Positions 27,778-38,017 of a stretch of 64,000 nucleotides of DNA are shown here, in pieces (the stretch's first letter is position 1; every line of letters starts with the position of its first letter). The stretch comes from Nocardiopsis eucommiae (GTDB lineage Bacteria; Actinomycetota; Actinomycetes; Streptosporangiales; Streptosporangiaceae). Location: assembly GCA_018388625.1 (NCBI GenBank), contig CP074402.1, forward strand, positions 248,001-312,000, in the 5' to 3' direction. Position numbers and translations under genes: made by a program. The notes below the pieces were generated by a model. The model was not told where the DNA came from. It was given only the letters and a program-made list of their open reading frames with translations, and searched no databases.

Positions 27778-30700
27778 CTACCCCTCGGGGGTGCGTCCGA
27801 GGGCGGTGCCGATCTCACCCACGCGGTCGGCCAGCAGACCCATCGCGCCGATGGCCCTGGTCATCGGGTCGTCGTCGGACCCGCCCAGCGCGCGGCCGCG
27901 ACGGAAGCCCGCCTTGACCTCGCGCCAGCGCTCCTCCTGCTCGGGGGTCATCACCCCGCGCAGTTCGGCCAGCTTGAGCAGGTTGGCCTCCGCGCCGGAC
28001 GTGAGGGTCTGCGCCTCGCCCAGGTAGTGGTCGTCGATGACGGCCTCCACCTCGGCCTCGTTCATGACCGGCACGATCTTCTCCGACAGCCGGTTCATGT
28101 TCCGGTACGAGCCCTGGAGCTGGAACGGCGGCTCCGTGCGGGCGTCCTCCGACTGCGCGGCCGAGGCGATGTAGGCCTGGTTGTTGGCCAGCACCACCTC
28201 CTGCACCCGGAGCATCTTCTGGAGCACGGAGACGATCCGGTCCACCTCCGCTGCCGAGTACGGGTGCTTCAACCGGTCCGTGCCGACCGAGTCGTCGCCC
28301 TGGGCCATCCGCACGAACGTGTACACGTCCTCGCGGTCCCGGGTGGACAGCGGCGCCAGGGTCGGGTTGGAGGTGAGCGCGTTCTCGATGTAGCTGAGCG
28401 CGAACAGCTCCTCCTTGCCCGAGAGCACGTCACCCAGGTTGTACACGTCGGCGCGGTTGGCCAGCATGTCCGGGACGCGGAACCGCTTGCCCTGCTCGGT
28501 GTACGGATTACCGGCCATGCAGACGGCGAACCGCTTCCCGCGCAGGTCGTAGGTGCGCGTCCGCCCCTCCCACACGCCCTCCATCCGGCGCTGGCCGTCG
28601 CAGAGCGAGATGAACTTCTGGAGGAGCTCCGGGTTGGTGTGCTGGATGTCGTCCAGGTACAGCATCGTGTTGCTGCCCATCTCCAGCGCCAGGGAGATCT
28701 TCTCGATCTCCTGCCGGGAGGTGGCGTCCGGGGCCTCGGCCGGGTCCAACGAGGTGACCGCGTGCCCCAGGGCGGGGCCGTTGACCTTGACGAACACCAG
28801 CCCGAGACGGCTCGCCACGTACTCCATCAGCGTGGTCTTGCCGTACCCGGGCGGGGAGATGAGCAGCAGCAGACCGCTCTGGTCCGTGCGCTTGTCGTCC
28901 CCGGCCGCGCCCAGCTGCTTGGCGAGGTTGTCGCCGATCAGCGGAAGGTACGACTCGTCCAGCAGCCGGTTGCGCACGAACCCGCTCATCACCTTCGGCC
29001 TGTACTCCTCCAGCCGCAGGCGCTCGCGCTCGGTCGCCACCAGCGCGTTCCGGCGCCGCTGGAAGTCCCGGTAGGCGGGCACCTCCACCGTGCGGAACCG
29101 CCGGGTGCGCGGCAGGATCTCGTCCAGCCGCACCTCCAGCGACCGCTCGCTGATCCTCGGGTGCGACCCCAGCAGCCCGGTGACGCGTTCACCGACCGCC
29201 GCCGACGACTCGTACCGGTCCACCTCGGACAGCGCGATCGCGGCGGCCTCGGGCAGGTCGCCCGGGGCGGGCGGCTCCTCCAGGGTGGTCGCGTACGCCT
29301 CCAGCCACGCCGTCACCAGCTGGTGCCGGGCGGCCAGGTCGTCGCCGAGCCCCCGCAGGTCCTCCTCGAAGGCCTTGCGGGTGGTCTCCCGGGTGCTGCC
29401 CAGCGCCCGGTGGAACCGGTCCAGCAGCTGACGGGCGCCCGCACCCGAGACGAACCCGCGCTCGGCGGGACCGTCCAGGGCCAGCTCCTCGAAGAGGTAG
29501 TCGCCCACCAGCTCCAGGTCGGCGTCCTGGTACAGGCCGGTGTCGGTGAGGAAGGCGTCCACGCCCCCGGCCAGTTCGGCGCGCAACGCGTCGATCGCGG
29601 CCGACCCGCGCGCCCCGAACACGCTCCGGGCCCGCGCGAGCGAGGTCGCCCGCGTCCGCCAGGCACCGCGCCGCTCCTGGTCCGCGCCGTACGCCCAGAA
29701 CAGCTGGGCCACGGCTCTGACCTGACCCGGATAGCGCAGGAGACCTGCTCCGGCGCGGAGCCGCAGCAGCGCGGAGAGGATCCGGGTGGCGTCGTGGTCG
29801 TGCACGCCCCGCTCGTAGCCCTCGTCGTAGCGGGACTCCGCCGCCCCGCGCACCAGGGACTCCAGGGAGTCCCCGTTCTCGGGGTGGAGGTCGGCCTCGC
29901 TGAGGGCCTCCAGCGTGAACCCGCCGGTCCCCTCCTCGGCCGCGCTCAGGATCGACGTGGCCAGGTACTCGGCCCGGTACACCTCGGGGCTCTCCGAGAC
30001 CAGCAGCCGGTCCCACAGGTGGCTGGTCTCCTGGAAGGCCTCGTCCCGGACCGGCGACCGGAAGTCGGTGCCGGTGACCGCCACCGACATGTGACCGTCG
30101 TGCGGCGTGAGGGTGAGGTCGACGGGCTGGGTGTTGACCGCGAAGCGGTGCCTGCCCAGCCGGATGGTCTCCCCGCCGGCGCCGCCCTCGAACAGGTCGG
30201 TGCGGTCTTGGAGCGCCCGCCCCGCCTCCTGGCGGGCGGCCAGGATCCGGCCCTCCAGCTCCTCGGCGCGCACGGTGTCCCCGAGCGCGCGCATCTCCTC
30301 GGCGGTGCGGCGCAGCCGCGTCACCATCGCGTCCGAGGCGAAGTAGGTGTTGATGTCCTCCAGCGTGGTCAGGGCCGCGACCCGCCGGTGCACGCCCTCC
30401 AGGACCCGGGCGGCGGAGGACGCCAACCGGTCGGCCCGGCGGGAGCGCTCGTCCACCAGCGCCTGCTTGCGGGTGGAGAACGCCTCGTAGACGTCCTCGC
30501 GCTTGTCCGCCAACTCCTGGAGGAAGTCGTCGAACTCCGCGAAGCGGGACTCCAGGTTCTCCAGTTGGAGCATGATTCGGCCCAGCTGCTCGTCGCAGCG
30601 GTCCGGGGTGTCCGCCGCGGCGATCGCCCCGGTGATGGCCTGTCCCAGCAGGGCGAACTCGGCGGCGAACTCGGCCCGGCCCTCCAGGGCGAGCAGTTCC

Positions 30701-32805
30701 CTCCGGCGCGACTCCAGCGTGGCGCGGGCCCGGTTGACCCCGGCCATCACCTCGCTGATCCGCTCCAGGATGCGCGTGCGCACCTGGGCGTCGCCGATGT
30801 CGAGGGAGCCGATCACCTCGGTGACGACCTGGAGGCCCTCGGTCTGTTCCGCGATGCGCTCGCCCACGGCGGTGGCGGCGCTGACCGCCTCCAGCGCCTC
30901 GGCCTCCCCGACGAGCCGCTCCACCTCGGAGTGGTAGCCGTCGAAGGCGTCGTCCTGTTCGAGGAAGGCGACGGTGCGGCGCCCGGCGGAGGCGATCTCC
31001 TCGCCCAGGGCCTCCTCCACCGTGTCGATCCGGCTGGTGTCCGCGTAGCGCGTCTCGCGCAGCGTGGCGGCCTGCCCCTGGGCGCGGCGCAGGTCGGTCA
31101 GCCGGGTGACCCAGCCCTCGGCCGAGCGCGGGGTCTCGCCCCGCGACCGGCGGATGAGCGCGGTGACCCTCTCCTCGGTCTCGGTGAGGCTCTGGTCTGC
31201 CTGCCGGGTGAGTTCCTGGACGGTCTCGAACTCGTCCAGGACCCGCTCGGCCGTGGACCGCACCTCGCTGAGCGGGGTGGCGAGGTCGCCCAGCGCCTCG
31301 TCGCCCAGCCAGTGGAACCGGTCCAAGACCCGGCGGCAGGACGCGATGAGCGCCTCGAACACCTCGGAGGAGGGCCGCATGTCCTCGGAGATCCGCGCCA
31401 CCGACAGGCACTCGGACACGCCCTGGACCAGTTCGGCGTTGCCGATCCGCTCCAGCGGCCCGGTGCCGACCGGCTGCGCGGCCGCGTACACGTCGGACAC
31501 GTACGGGGTCTGCCACACCTGCATGGGGTGCACCCGCGTGGGTTCACCGGAGGTGTCGCGGAAGACCGTCATGGTCCCGTCGTCGAACAGCGAGTAGCCG
31601 TGGCAGACGATCGGGTTGGCGACCTCCTTGCGGATGGTGTTGTACGACAGCAGCAGGCTACGGCCGTCCGCCCGCGAGTGGAAGACGTACAGCACGTCCT
31701 CACCGTTGGGCGAGCGCACCACCCGCTCGAACTCCAGGTCCGTGACGTCGGTGTCGAAGGTTCGGGCGACCCCGGTGGACAGGTAGTAGCCGCCGGGGAA
31801 GATGAGCCCCTGGTCGTCGGGCAGACGCTGGCAGGACTGGCCGATCCCGTCGAGGCGTTCGACCCCCTTGGTGCGCGTGTTGAAGACCAGGTGGCGCCAG
31901 ACCGTCTCGTTGTACGGCTGGACCTTCAGCAGGACCAGCGCGCCGACCTGCGCGTGGAACACCGACGCGTCGGCCAGGCTCTGCAACGGCTCGTCCACGG
32001 GCTCGCTGTAGACGCCCTCCCCGACCTCGGTGTTGTTCTCCACCTTGATGGTGAGGTCGCCGCCGACCGTCTCCACGAACAGCTCGTCGCGGATCGAGAT
32101 GTGCGGGTGCCGCCCCTGCACGTGGTCCTCGCGGGTGGCCTCCGTCCACGTGAAGTCGTGCGAGGGCGGGAACACGTGGTCGCGTTCGCCCCGGTCGTCG
32201 AGGTAGGAGAGCTCGCCGGTGGGCGCGGCCGACCACCGCAGCACCCGCACGTCCTCGGTGCGCGGGCCGGTCTGGAAGACGGCGAGCAGCCGGTCCTCGA
32301 CCCGGCGCAGCTGGAGCAGGCGGGCGTCGCGGTAGTAGCGGTAGAGCTGGGTGAACTCCTGGCGGAACCGCTCGTCCGCGAGGAGGCCGGGAACGGCGTC
32401 CTCGGCGGTGTCGGTGAACTCGAAGGAGTCACCGTCGTGCTCGTACCGGTGCAGGGAGAACACGTCGGAGACGTGCGTCTGGCTCTGCATGCCGATGTAG
32501 ACGTTGTAGCCGAAGAGGATCAGGTCCCCGTCGGCGTCGTCCCCGACGGAGCGCCCCACGCTGACGATGTCGCGCGGCACGCAGTTGTGTTCGGTGCGGA
32601 TGCGCTCGGTACCGCGCAGGGAGAGCTCGGTGCCGCCGAACACCCCAAGGCGGCGGTCGTTGAGTTCCTCGGTCCGCCGGGCCAGCTCACCGGTCTGTTC
32701 GCGGAGCCGGGCGCGGAGCACCTCGTAGGTGCCCGCGTCCAGCGTCCGCGCGTCCTCGGTGTCGGGTCCGGGGCCTTCGGTCTCCTGGGAGTGGGCCTCG
32801 GTCAC
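27778..32805 (-). CDS. Giant AAA ATPase (DNA-repair-ATPase family), 1675 aa
   Basis: An intact 1,675-residue protein. Residues 1-480 form a repeat-like beta-rich region (LILFGYNVYIGMQSQTHVSD, HPHISIRDELFVETVGGDLT), residues 500-900 are long coiled coils (VGEAEALEAVSAATAV, LENLESRFAEFDDFLQELAD), and the C-terminal third is an AAA module with Walker A LLLISPPGYGKTTLMEYVAS (about residue 1300), Walker B NTMLYLDDIQHTNPELLQKF and sensor-1-like FAVCMAGNPYTEQGKRF. The MoxR-like MAGNP motif suggests a MoxR/dynein-type ATPase. Homologues are usually named DNA repair ATPase without proof. It follows the flotillin gene by 11 bases, so the two are one operon. GTG start. Confidence 0.82.
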   Translation of the reverse strand: MTEAHSQETEGPGPDTEDARTLDAGTYEVLRARLREQTGELARRTEELNDRRLGVFGGTELSLRGTERIRTEHNCVPRDIVSVGRSVGDDADGDLILFGYNVYIGMQSQTHVSDVFSLHRYEHDGDSFEFTDTAEDAVPGLLADERFRQEFTQLYRYYRDARLLQLRRVEDRLLAVFQTGPRTEDVRVLRWSAAPTGELSYLDDRGERDHVFPPSHDFTWTEATREDHVQGRHPHISIRDELFVETVGGDLTIKVENNTEVGEGVYSEPVDEPLQSLADASVFHAQVGALVLLKVQPYNETVWRHLVFNTRTKGVERLDGIGQSCQRLPDDQGLIFPGGYYLSTGVARTFDTDVTDLEFERVVRSPNGEDVLYVFHSRADGRSLLLSYNTIRKEVANPIVCHGYSLFDDGTMTVFRDTSGEPTRVHPMQVWQTPYVSDVYAAAQPVGTGPLERIGNAELVQGVSECLSVARISEDMRPSSEVFEALIASCRRVLDRFHWLGDEALGDLATPLSEVRSTAERVLDEFETVQELTRQADQSLTETEERVTALIRRSRGETPRSAEGWVTRLTDLRRAQGQAATLRETRYADTSRIDTVEEALGEEIASAGRRTVAFLEQDDAFDGYHSEVERLVGEAEALEAVSAATAVGERIAEQTEGLQVVTEVIGSLDIGDAQVRTRILERISEVMAGVNRARATLESRRRELLALEGRAEFAAEFALLGQAITGAIAAADTPDRCDEQLGRIMLQLENLESRFAEFDDFLQELADKREDVYEAFSTRKQALVDERSRRADRLASSAARVLEGVHRRVAALTTLEDINTYFASDAMVTRLRRTAEEMRALGDTVRAEELEGRILAARQEAGRALQDRTDLFEGGAGGETIRLGRHRFAVNTQPVDLTLTPHDGHMSVAVTGTDFRSPVRDEAFQETSHLWDRLLVSESPEVYRAEYLATSILSAAEEGTGGFTLEALSEADLHPENGDSLESLVRGAAESRYDEGYERGVHDHDATRILSALLRLRAGAGLLRYPGQVRAVAQLFWAYGADQERRGAWRTRATSLARARSVFGARGSAAIDALRAELAGGVDAFLTDTGLYQDADLELVGDYLFEELALDGPAERGFVSGAGARQLLDRFHRALGSTRETTRKAFEEDLRGLGDDLAARHQLVTAWLEAYATTLEEPPAPGDLPEAAAIALSEVDRYESSAAVGERVTGLLGSHPRISERSLEVRLDEILPRTRRFRTVEVPAYRDFQRRRNALVATERERLRLEEYRPKVMSGFVRNRLLDESYLPLIGDNLAKQLGAAGDDKRTDQSGLLLLISPPGYGKTTLMEYVASRLGLVFVKVNGPALGHAVTSLDPAEAPDATSRQEIEKISLALEMGSNTMLYLDDIQHTNPELLQKFISLCDGQRRMEGVWEGRTRTYDLRGKRFAVCMAGNPYTEQGKRFRVPDMLANRADVYNLGDVLSGKEELFALSYIENALTSNPTLAPLSTRDREDVYTFVRMAQGDDSVGTDRLKHPYSAAEVDRIVSVLQKMLRVQEVVLANNQAYIASAAQSEDARTEPPFQLQGSYRNMNRLSEKIVPVMNEAEVEAVIDDHYLGEAQTLTSGAEANLLKLAELRGVMTPEQEERWREVKAGFRRGRALGGSDDDPMTRAIGAMGLLADRVGEIGTALGRTPEG

Positions 32806-32816
32806 GGAGGACTACC

Positions 32817-34865
32817 TCACTGCTTCACGGGGGCGAGGGCGTTCACGGGGAGCTGGTCGAGGCCCAGGGAGCGGGCCGTGCTCAGCAGGTTGTCCAGCTT
32901 GCCCGACTCGGGGCCGCCCGAGGCGATCAGCTTCAGCAGCAGGGCGGAGACGGTCAGGTTCTTGACGTCCTCCGTGTCGGCCTGAGCCAGGACCCGCCTG
33001 ACGTCCTCGGCGAAGTTGCCCTCGCCGCTCAGCCAGCCGCTGCCCAGCGCCTGCAAGGTGTCGGAGCTGCCCACGAAGCCGTCCACGGCCTTGCCCATGC
33101 CGATGGAGTTGACCATGCGGTCGAAGAAGGCGCCGTCGCCGCCGACGATGTTGATGTCGGCGCTCTCCAGACCGGCGGCCATCGCCGCGGCCTGGGCCTC
33201 CGCGACCTGACGGTGCACGTCGATCCCGGCCAGACGGACCTCCTTCTCGGCGTCCAGGCGCAGGCGGTACTCCTCGTGCTCGCGGCTGACCTGGTCCAGG
33301 GCGGCCATGGCGGCGGCCTTGTCGGTCAGACCGGCGGCCTCGGCGCGCAGCTTCTTCTCCACCGCGTCGGCCTCGACGTCGGCCTTCTCGCGGGCGACGA
33401 CGGCCTCGGCGCGGCCGAGCTTCTCGACGGCGGCGGCGTCCTGCTCGCGCACCTGGACGTCGGCCAGGCCAGCGGCGGCGGCCTCGGCCTGGATGCCCTC
33501 GGCCAGGCGGATCTTGGCGCGGGTGTCCAGCTCGGCGGCCTGCTGGCGGGCTTCCGCGAGCGTGAGCTCCTCCTGGGCCCGGTGCTTGGCGGCGGCCTCC
33601 GCGGCCTCGGCGGCCTTGATGTCCTTGACCAGGTTCTCCTGGGCCTCGGCCTCGGCGTGGATGATGATGGCCTGGCGCTGGCGCTCGGCCTCCTCCACGG
33701 CCCGGAGCTTCTTGATCGCCTCCTCCTGCTCCGCGACGGTGCGGTCGACGGCCACGCGCTCGCGGACGACGTCGGCGACCTCGCGCTTCTCGGCCTCGAC
33801 CTCCTTCTCCTTCGCGATGCGGCTCAGCTCGGTCTCGCGCTCGCGGCCGATGACCTCCAGGAGGCGGTCCTTCTCGATCCGCTCGGTCTCGATGGCGATG
33901 ACGCGCTCGCGGTTCTTCTCCGCGACCGCGATCTCACGCTGCTGGTTCTGGTGCTGGACACCCAGCGACTCGGAGGTGCGCAGGTTGGCGGTCTCGGACT
34001 TGAGCCGCTCCTCGGCCTGGACCCGGGCGGTCTCGGCCTCCTCCTGCGCGCGGATGATCTCGATCTCGCGCTTGGCCTTGGCGGCCGCCTCCTCGCGACG
34101 CTTCTCCAGCTCGGCGAGGGTCTCGGCGGTCTCCGTGTTCTGGCGGTCGATCTCCTTCTTGCGGTCGTTCTCGAACTCGTTGGTGCGCTTGTGCTCCTTG
34201 GCGGTGCGCTCCGTGATCTTCGAGATGCCCTGCGCGTCGAGGATGTTGTTGGCGTCGTGCTGGTGCAGCGGGGTCTGCTCCAGCTCGTCGATGGCCACGT
34301 CCTCCAGGATGTAGCCGTTGAGGTCGGTGCCGATCAGCGACACGATCGCGTGGCGGAACTGCTCGCGGTGGGTGAAGAGCTCCTCGAAGTCGAACTGCTT
34401 GCCGACGGTCTTGAGCGCCTCGGAGAACTTGGAGTTGAAGAGCTCCTGGAGGGTGTCCTGGTCGCTGGCGCGCGCGGTGCCGATCGCCTTCGCGACCTTC
34501 TTGACGTCCTCGGCGGTCTCGTTCACGCGGACGTAGAAGAAGACCTTGATGTCCGCGCGGATGTTGTCCTTGCAGGTCAGGCCGTCACGGCCGCCGCGCT
34601 CCAGGGTCAGGCTCTTGAGGGAGATGTCCATGATCTCGGCCTTGTGCAGGACCGGGAGGACGATGGAGCCGGTGAAGGTGACGTGGACGTCCCTGACCTT
34701 GGAGATGATCAGGGCCTTGCCCTGCTCGACCTTCCGGAAGAGGCGCGTGACCATGATCAGGAGGGCGATGAGGACGACGAGGCCGATGGCCAGGGCCACT
34801 CCGAAGGTCAGGAAGGCCGCGTCAGCCGCCTCCTGGCCGCCGGTGGAGGATGCGCTCAGCAACAC
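32817..34865 (-). CDS. Flotillin (SPFH/Band 7) membrane protein, YqiK-like
   Basis: 682 residues. An N-terminal membrane helix (FGVALAIGLVVLIALLIMV) is followed by an SPFH domain (VRDVHVTFTGSIVLPVLHKA, IRADIKVFFYVRVNE) and 350 residues of charged coiled coil rich in EAE/AEA repeats (EEAAAKAKREIEIIRAQEEA), the flotillin domain that oligomerises on the membrane. The C-terminal 120 residues contain a globular VGGDGAFFDRMVNSIGMGKA part. E. coli YqiK is the closest recognised type. GTG start at 34865. The giant ATPase is translated directly after it, suggesting a membrane-scaffolded ATPase. Confidence 0.9.
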   Translation of the reverse strand: MLLSASSTGGQEAADAAFLTFGVALAIGLVVLIALLIMVTRLFRKVEQGKALIISKVRDVHVTFTGSIVLPVLHKAEIMDISLKSLTLERGGRDGLTCKDNIRADIKVFFYVRVNETAEDVKKVAKAIGTARASDQDTLQELFNSKFSEALKTVGKQFDFEELFTHREQFRHAIVSLIGTDLNGYILEDVAIDELEQTPLHQHDANNILDAQGISKITERTAKEHKRTNEFENDRKKEIDRQNTETAETLAELEKRREEAAAKAKREIEIIRAQEEAETARVQAEERLKSETANLRTSESLGVQHQNQQREIAVAEKNRERVIAIETERIEKDRLLEVIGRERETELSRIAKEKEVEAEKREVADVVRERVAVDRTVAEQEEAIKKLRAVEEAERQRQAIIIHAEAEAQENLVKDIKAAEAAEAAAKHRAQEELTLAEARQQAAELDTRAKIRLAEGIQAEAAAAGLADVQVREQDAAAVEKLGRAEAVVAREKADVEADAVEKKLRAEAAGLTDKAAAMAALDQVSREHEEYRLRLDAEKEVRLAGIDVHRQVAEAQAAAMAAGLESADINIVGGDGAFFDRMVNSIGMGKAVDGFVGSSDTLQALGSGWLSGEGNFAEDVRRVLAQADTEDVKNLTVSALLLKLIASGGPESGKLDNLLSTARSLGLDQLPVNALAPVKQ

Positions 34866-35075
34866 GTGGGGGTCTCTTTCTGCGAGGTGAAGGTGGTCGG
34901 TCCGGCACCGGGGGAGCGACGCGGGGCTGGCGGTGCGGCGACCTGGGGTGAGAAGCGTTCGTCATGGTGTGGGACGCGACCGTGGCGCGAACGGTTCCAC
35001 GGTCGGGGAAGATCGTCCCTGCTCACGGGCGAGCCGGGAGCACGGCGGTGCGGTGGGTGGTGCCCGGTCGGGCGG

Positions 35076-35734
35076 TCAGGACTGCCCGGGGTCCAGGGCG
35101 GCGTCGAAGGCGGTCACCAGGAAGACGTCGTCGTCCGGGCTGTGGTCGAAGATCAGCGCGGTGCTGCCCAGGGACAGGACCTCACCGCTGGTGGTGCGTA
35201 CGGGGATGGAGATGGCGGCGCCGCCCGCCGTGGTGATCTCGGCCTGGCCGAAGTCCTCGCGGGCCTCACCGATCCGGATCACACAGGTGCGGCCGACCAG
35301 CTCGTGCTTGGAGTCGCGGCGGCGCTGGGGCAGGAAGCGTTGGAGGCCCATGACCACGCCGCTGGTGACCGCCCAGGCGGCGACCAGTGCGATGAGCAGC
35401 ACCACGGCGCCGAGGGCGTACACCAAGGGGTGGAGGTGGTCTCGATGAGGGTGGTCAAGATGCTTCCCATCATGCTCACGAACCAGGCGACACAGATCAG
35501 CAGGCTCAGGGCCACCGTCACCGGAACCCGGCCGAGGCCCGCCCTGCGGAGGAACGCGCTCAGGCCGACGGCGTCGCCCTCGGAGTCCACGCTGTCGAGC
35601 AGTTCGGTGTCGGAGGCGCCGACGATCACGAGGATCCAGTAGCCCAGCACGACGACGAGCATCGGTGTGAACAGGACGGTGGGGAATCCGAACGCGGCAC
35701 TCAGGAAAACGCCCACCCGTGCCCCCGCCCCCAC
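35076..35734 (-). CDS. YqiJ-like OB-fold membrane protein (one frameshift)
   Basis: About 219 residues: three hydrophobic helices (LFTPMLVVVLGYWILVIVGA, VTVALSLLICVAWFVSMMG, VYALGAVVLLIALVAAWAV) and a C-terminal OB-fold/NfeD-like domain (HELVGRTCVIRIGEAREDFG, AEITTAGGAAISIPVRT). E. coli YqiJ has this arrangement and is encoded next to the flotillin YqiK, as here. A lost C near 35428 (STP-LVYALG) splits the frame. GTG at 35734 or 35716. About 210 bases separate it from the flotillin gene, so it may have independent or shared transcription. Confidence 0.8.
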
Positions 35735-36014
35735 CGTTCGAACCGTCCCGGAACTCTACCGAACGCCCCAGTTCAGGACGGCCTCAGGGGCCGTTCCTGA
35801 CCGCTTGTGGTCACGTTCGGGCCCTGTCCTGATCCGGCCACGGGGTGGTCGCTCACTCCGTGGGAGCACGCGTGAACAGGGCGGAGCGGTGTCCGGGCGC
35901 GGTCGGGCGCCTCGGTGGGACGTGAACGACGGGTCGCCGTGACCGGGAGTTGACCGCTGCCGGGAAGTCTGGACCCGGCCGCACCTGGCCCACACCCCTG
36001 AAAGGCGTCCCCCA
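35735..36014. other. Divergent intergenic region
   Basis: Separates the leftward YqiJ-like operon from the rightward MFS gene. It holds an imperfect inverted repeat CAGGACGGCC-TCAG-GGGCCGTTCCTG at about 35774-35799 that could be an operator; no gene is seen. Confidence 0.35.
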
Positions 36015-37405
36015 GTGAACAGCGCATCCCCCGCCCGGGACCTCCCCGGGACGAAGACGAAACCACCGATGGGCCGGGACTTCCACCGCTTCTGGGCGGG
36101 AAGCCTGTCCAGCAACCTCGGCGACGGGATGATGCTCGTCGCGTTGCCGCTGGTGGCGGCCATGCTGACCATCGACCCCCTGCTGGTGGCCGGGCTGACG
36201 GCGGTCCGCTTCCTGCCCTGGCTGCTGGTCGGCCTGTTCGCGGGCGTGGTGGTGGACCGGGTCGACCGGGTGCGCCTGATGGTCCTGACCAACCTCGGCC
36301 GGGGCGGTGCGCTCGTGGCCCTGTCCCTGCTGATCGTCACCGGTCACGCCTCGATCTGGGTGCTGTACGCGGTCATGTTCACGGTGATGGTCTGCGAGGT
36401 CTTCTACGACCTCGCCGGGCAGGCGATGCTGCCGGACATCGCTCCGGCCGGTGCGCTGGACCGGGCCAACAGCCGACTGGTGGGGGTCAGACGGTCACCC
36501 AGCAGTTCGCGGGCGGGCCTCTGGCCGGGTTCCTGTTCGCCGTGGCGGCGTTCCTGCCGCTGGCCGTCAACGCCGGGGCCTACGTCCTGGGTGCCCTGGT
36601 GCTGCTCGGCCTGCCGTTGGCGGTGCGCCGCCCCCGCCGACCGGAGGGCGGTACCGGGGAGAGAAGCGGGAAGGGAGCGGTGCGTTCGGTCCTCGACGAC
36701 ATCGGTGAGGGGCTGGCCTTCGTCTTCCGTGGCAGCTCCCTGGGCCCGATCCTGGCGTTCAACGTGGTCATGAACATGGCCTTCGTCGGCCAGTCCGCGG
36801 TGATGGTGCTCCTGGTCCGGGACCACTTCGGGGTGCCCGCCGCCCTGTACGGGGTCTTCCTGGGCGCCTCCGCGGTGGGCGCGCTGCTGGGCGCGACCAC
36901 GGTGAGCCGGATCGTGGGCCGTCTCGGCCGGTTCCGCACGGAGATGGCGCTTTTCACCCTGGCGTCCGTGTCCTGTGTCGCCTTCGGCCTCGCCCCCAAC
37001 GCCTACGCGGCCGCCGTGGCGTGGACGGTGATCGGGTTCGCCATGACCTCCTCCAACATCGTGATGATCAGCGCCATCCAGCTCATCGTCCCCGGTGCCC
37101 AGATGGGGCGGGTGATGTCCTGCGTCCAGGTGTCCGGTGCGGGCTTCTCCCCCATCGGCGCCCTGCTGGGCGGGGCGCTCGGCCGGGTCGAGCTCTCCTA
37201 CGTGCCGGTCGCGGCGGGCGTGGTGGTCTTCGCCGGACTGCTCCTGTCCGCGTCCGCGCTGCGCCGGGTCACCGCCCAGGCGGACGAACACGAGACTGCC
37301 GCGGTGGCCGAAGCGTCAGGGGCCGAAGCATCAGGGGCCGAAGCCTCGGGAAAAGCGGCTGACCTGGGTGAACATGAGCAGGAAGCCGGGCAGGAGAAAA
37401 AGTAG
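36015..37405 (+). CDS. MFS exporter, EntS/MFS_3-like (one frameshift)
   Basis: About 463 residues with twelve predicted membrane segments. MGRDFHRFWAGSLSSNLGDG at the start and VGLFAGVVVDRVDRVRLMVL (the MFS loop 2-3 motif) are typical of the MFS_3 drug/siderophore exporters. A base is missing near 36487 in the GTGGGGGTC run, where LDRANSRLVG should continue QTVTQQFAGGPLAGFLFAV. The C-tail has three copies of a five-residue unit EASGA, coded by 15-bp repeats at about 37308-37352. Substrate is not predictable. Confidence 0.85.
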
Positions 37406-37506
37406 GGAGAATTCCGAGGAGGGTGTCGATTCCGGCCCGGCCCGTTCGACGTACTGGTGAGAGCGGGGGACGGACCCCGTTCCGCACCCGAAGAGCGGAG
37501 AGCACC

Positions 37507-37941
37507 ATGCGCTACCTGATGTCGATCATGAGCACCCCCGAGTCCGAGGCCGCCGACTACGAGGTCGGTCCCGAGGTCTACGAGGAGATGGGCAAGTACA
37601 ACGAGGAGATGCTCCGGGCCGGGGTCATGCTCACCGGCGAGGGGCTGGCGCCCACCTCCGCCGGGGCCGAGGTCATCTTCCGCGACGGTGAGGCCACCGT
37701 GCTGGACGGTCCCTTCACCGAGGCGAAGGAGTTCATCGCGGGGTACTGGGTGCTCCAGGTGTCCTCGCACGCCGAGGCGCTGGAGTGGGCCAGGAGGTGC
37801 CCGCACCCCGCCAAGGGCGAGCCGGGCGAGCTCAAGCTCCAGCTCCGCCGGATCGCTGAGCTGGAGGATCTGGAGGACATGCCCGAGGAGGTCAAGGAGC
37901 ACGAGCGCGAGCGTCGTGCCGAGGAGGGCCAGCAGGGCTGA
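37507..37941 (+). CDS. YCII/DGPF-domain protein, ECF42 partner
   Basis: 144 residues: MRYLMSIMSTPESEAADYEV and the DGPFTEAKEFIAGYWVLQV motif that defines DGPF (YCII-related) proteins, with a charged helical tail. The gene lies 77 bases before an ECF42-type sigma factor; the DGPF-ECF42 pair is a standard actinobacterial arrangement, in which the DGPF protein is a likely target gene. ATG preceded by GGAGAG. Biochemical role unknown. Confidence 0.88.
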   Translation: MRYLMSIMSTPESEAADYEVGPEVYEEMGKYNEEMLRAGVMLTGEGLAPTSAGAEVIFRDGEATVLDGPFTEAKEFIAGYWVLQVSSHAEALEWARRCPHPAKGEPGELKLQLRRIAELEDLEDMPEEVKEHERERRAEEGQQG

Positions 37942-38017
37942 GCCCCGCCCTTCGAGGTGTCGTGAGCGGGCTCGTGACCCGTTGCACCGGTGTGGCCCGT
38001 GGTGCTGTGATGGACCC

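Noticed and set aside
28027..32985. A 1,652-residue open frame antisense to the giant ATPase gene
   Set aside because: Its protein is a low-complexity Val/Leu/Gly/Arg/His mixture produced by GC bias; the opposite strand has clear ATPase motifs and a flotillin partner.
33213..35642. A long frame antisense to the flotillin and YqiJ-like genes
   Set aside because: Leu/Gly/Val/Asp-rich shadow of the coiled-coil gene with no domain or ribosome site.
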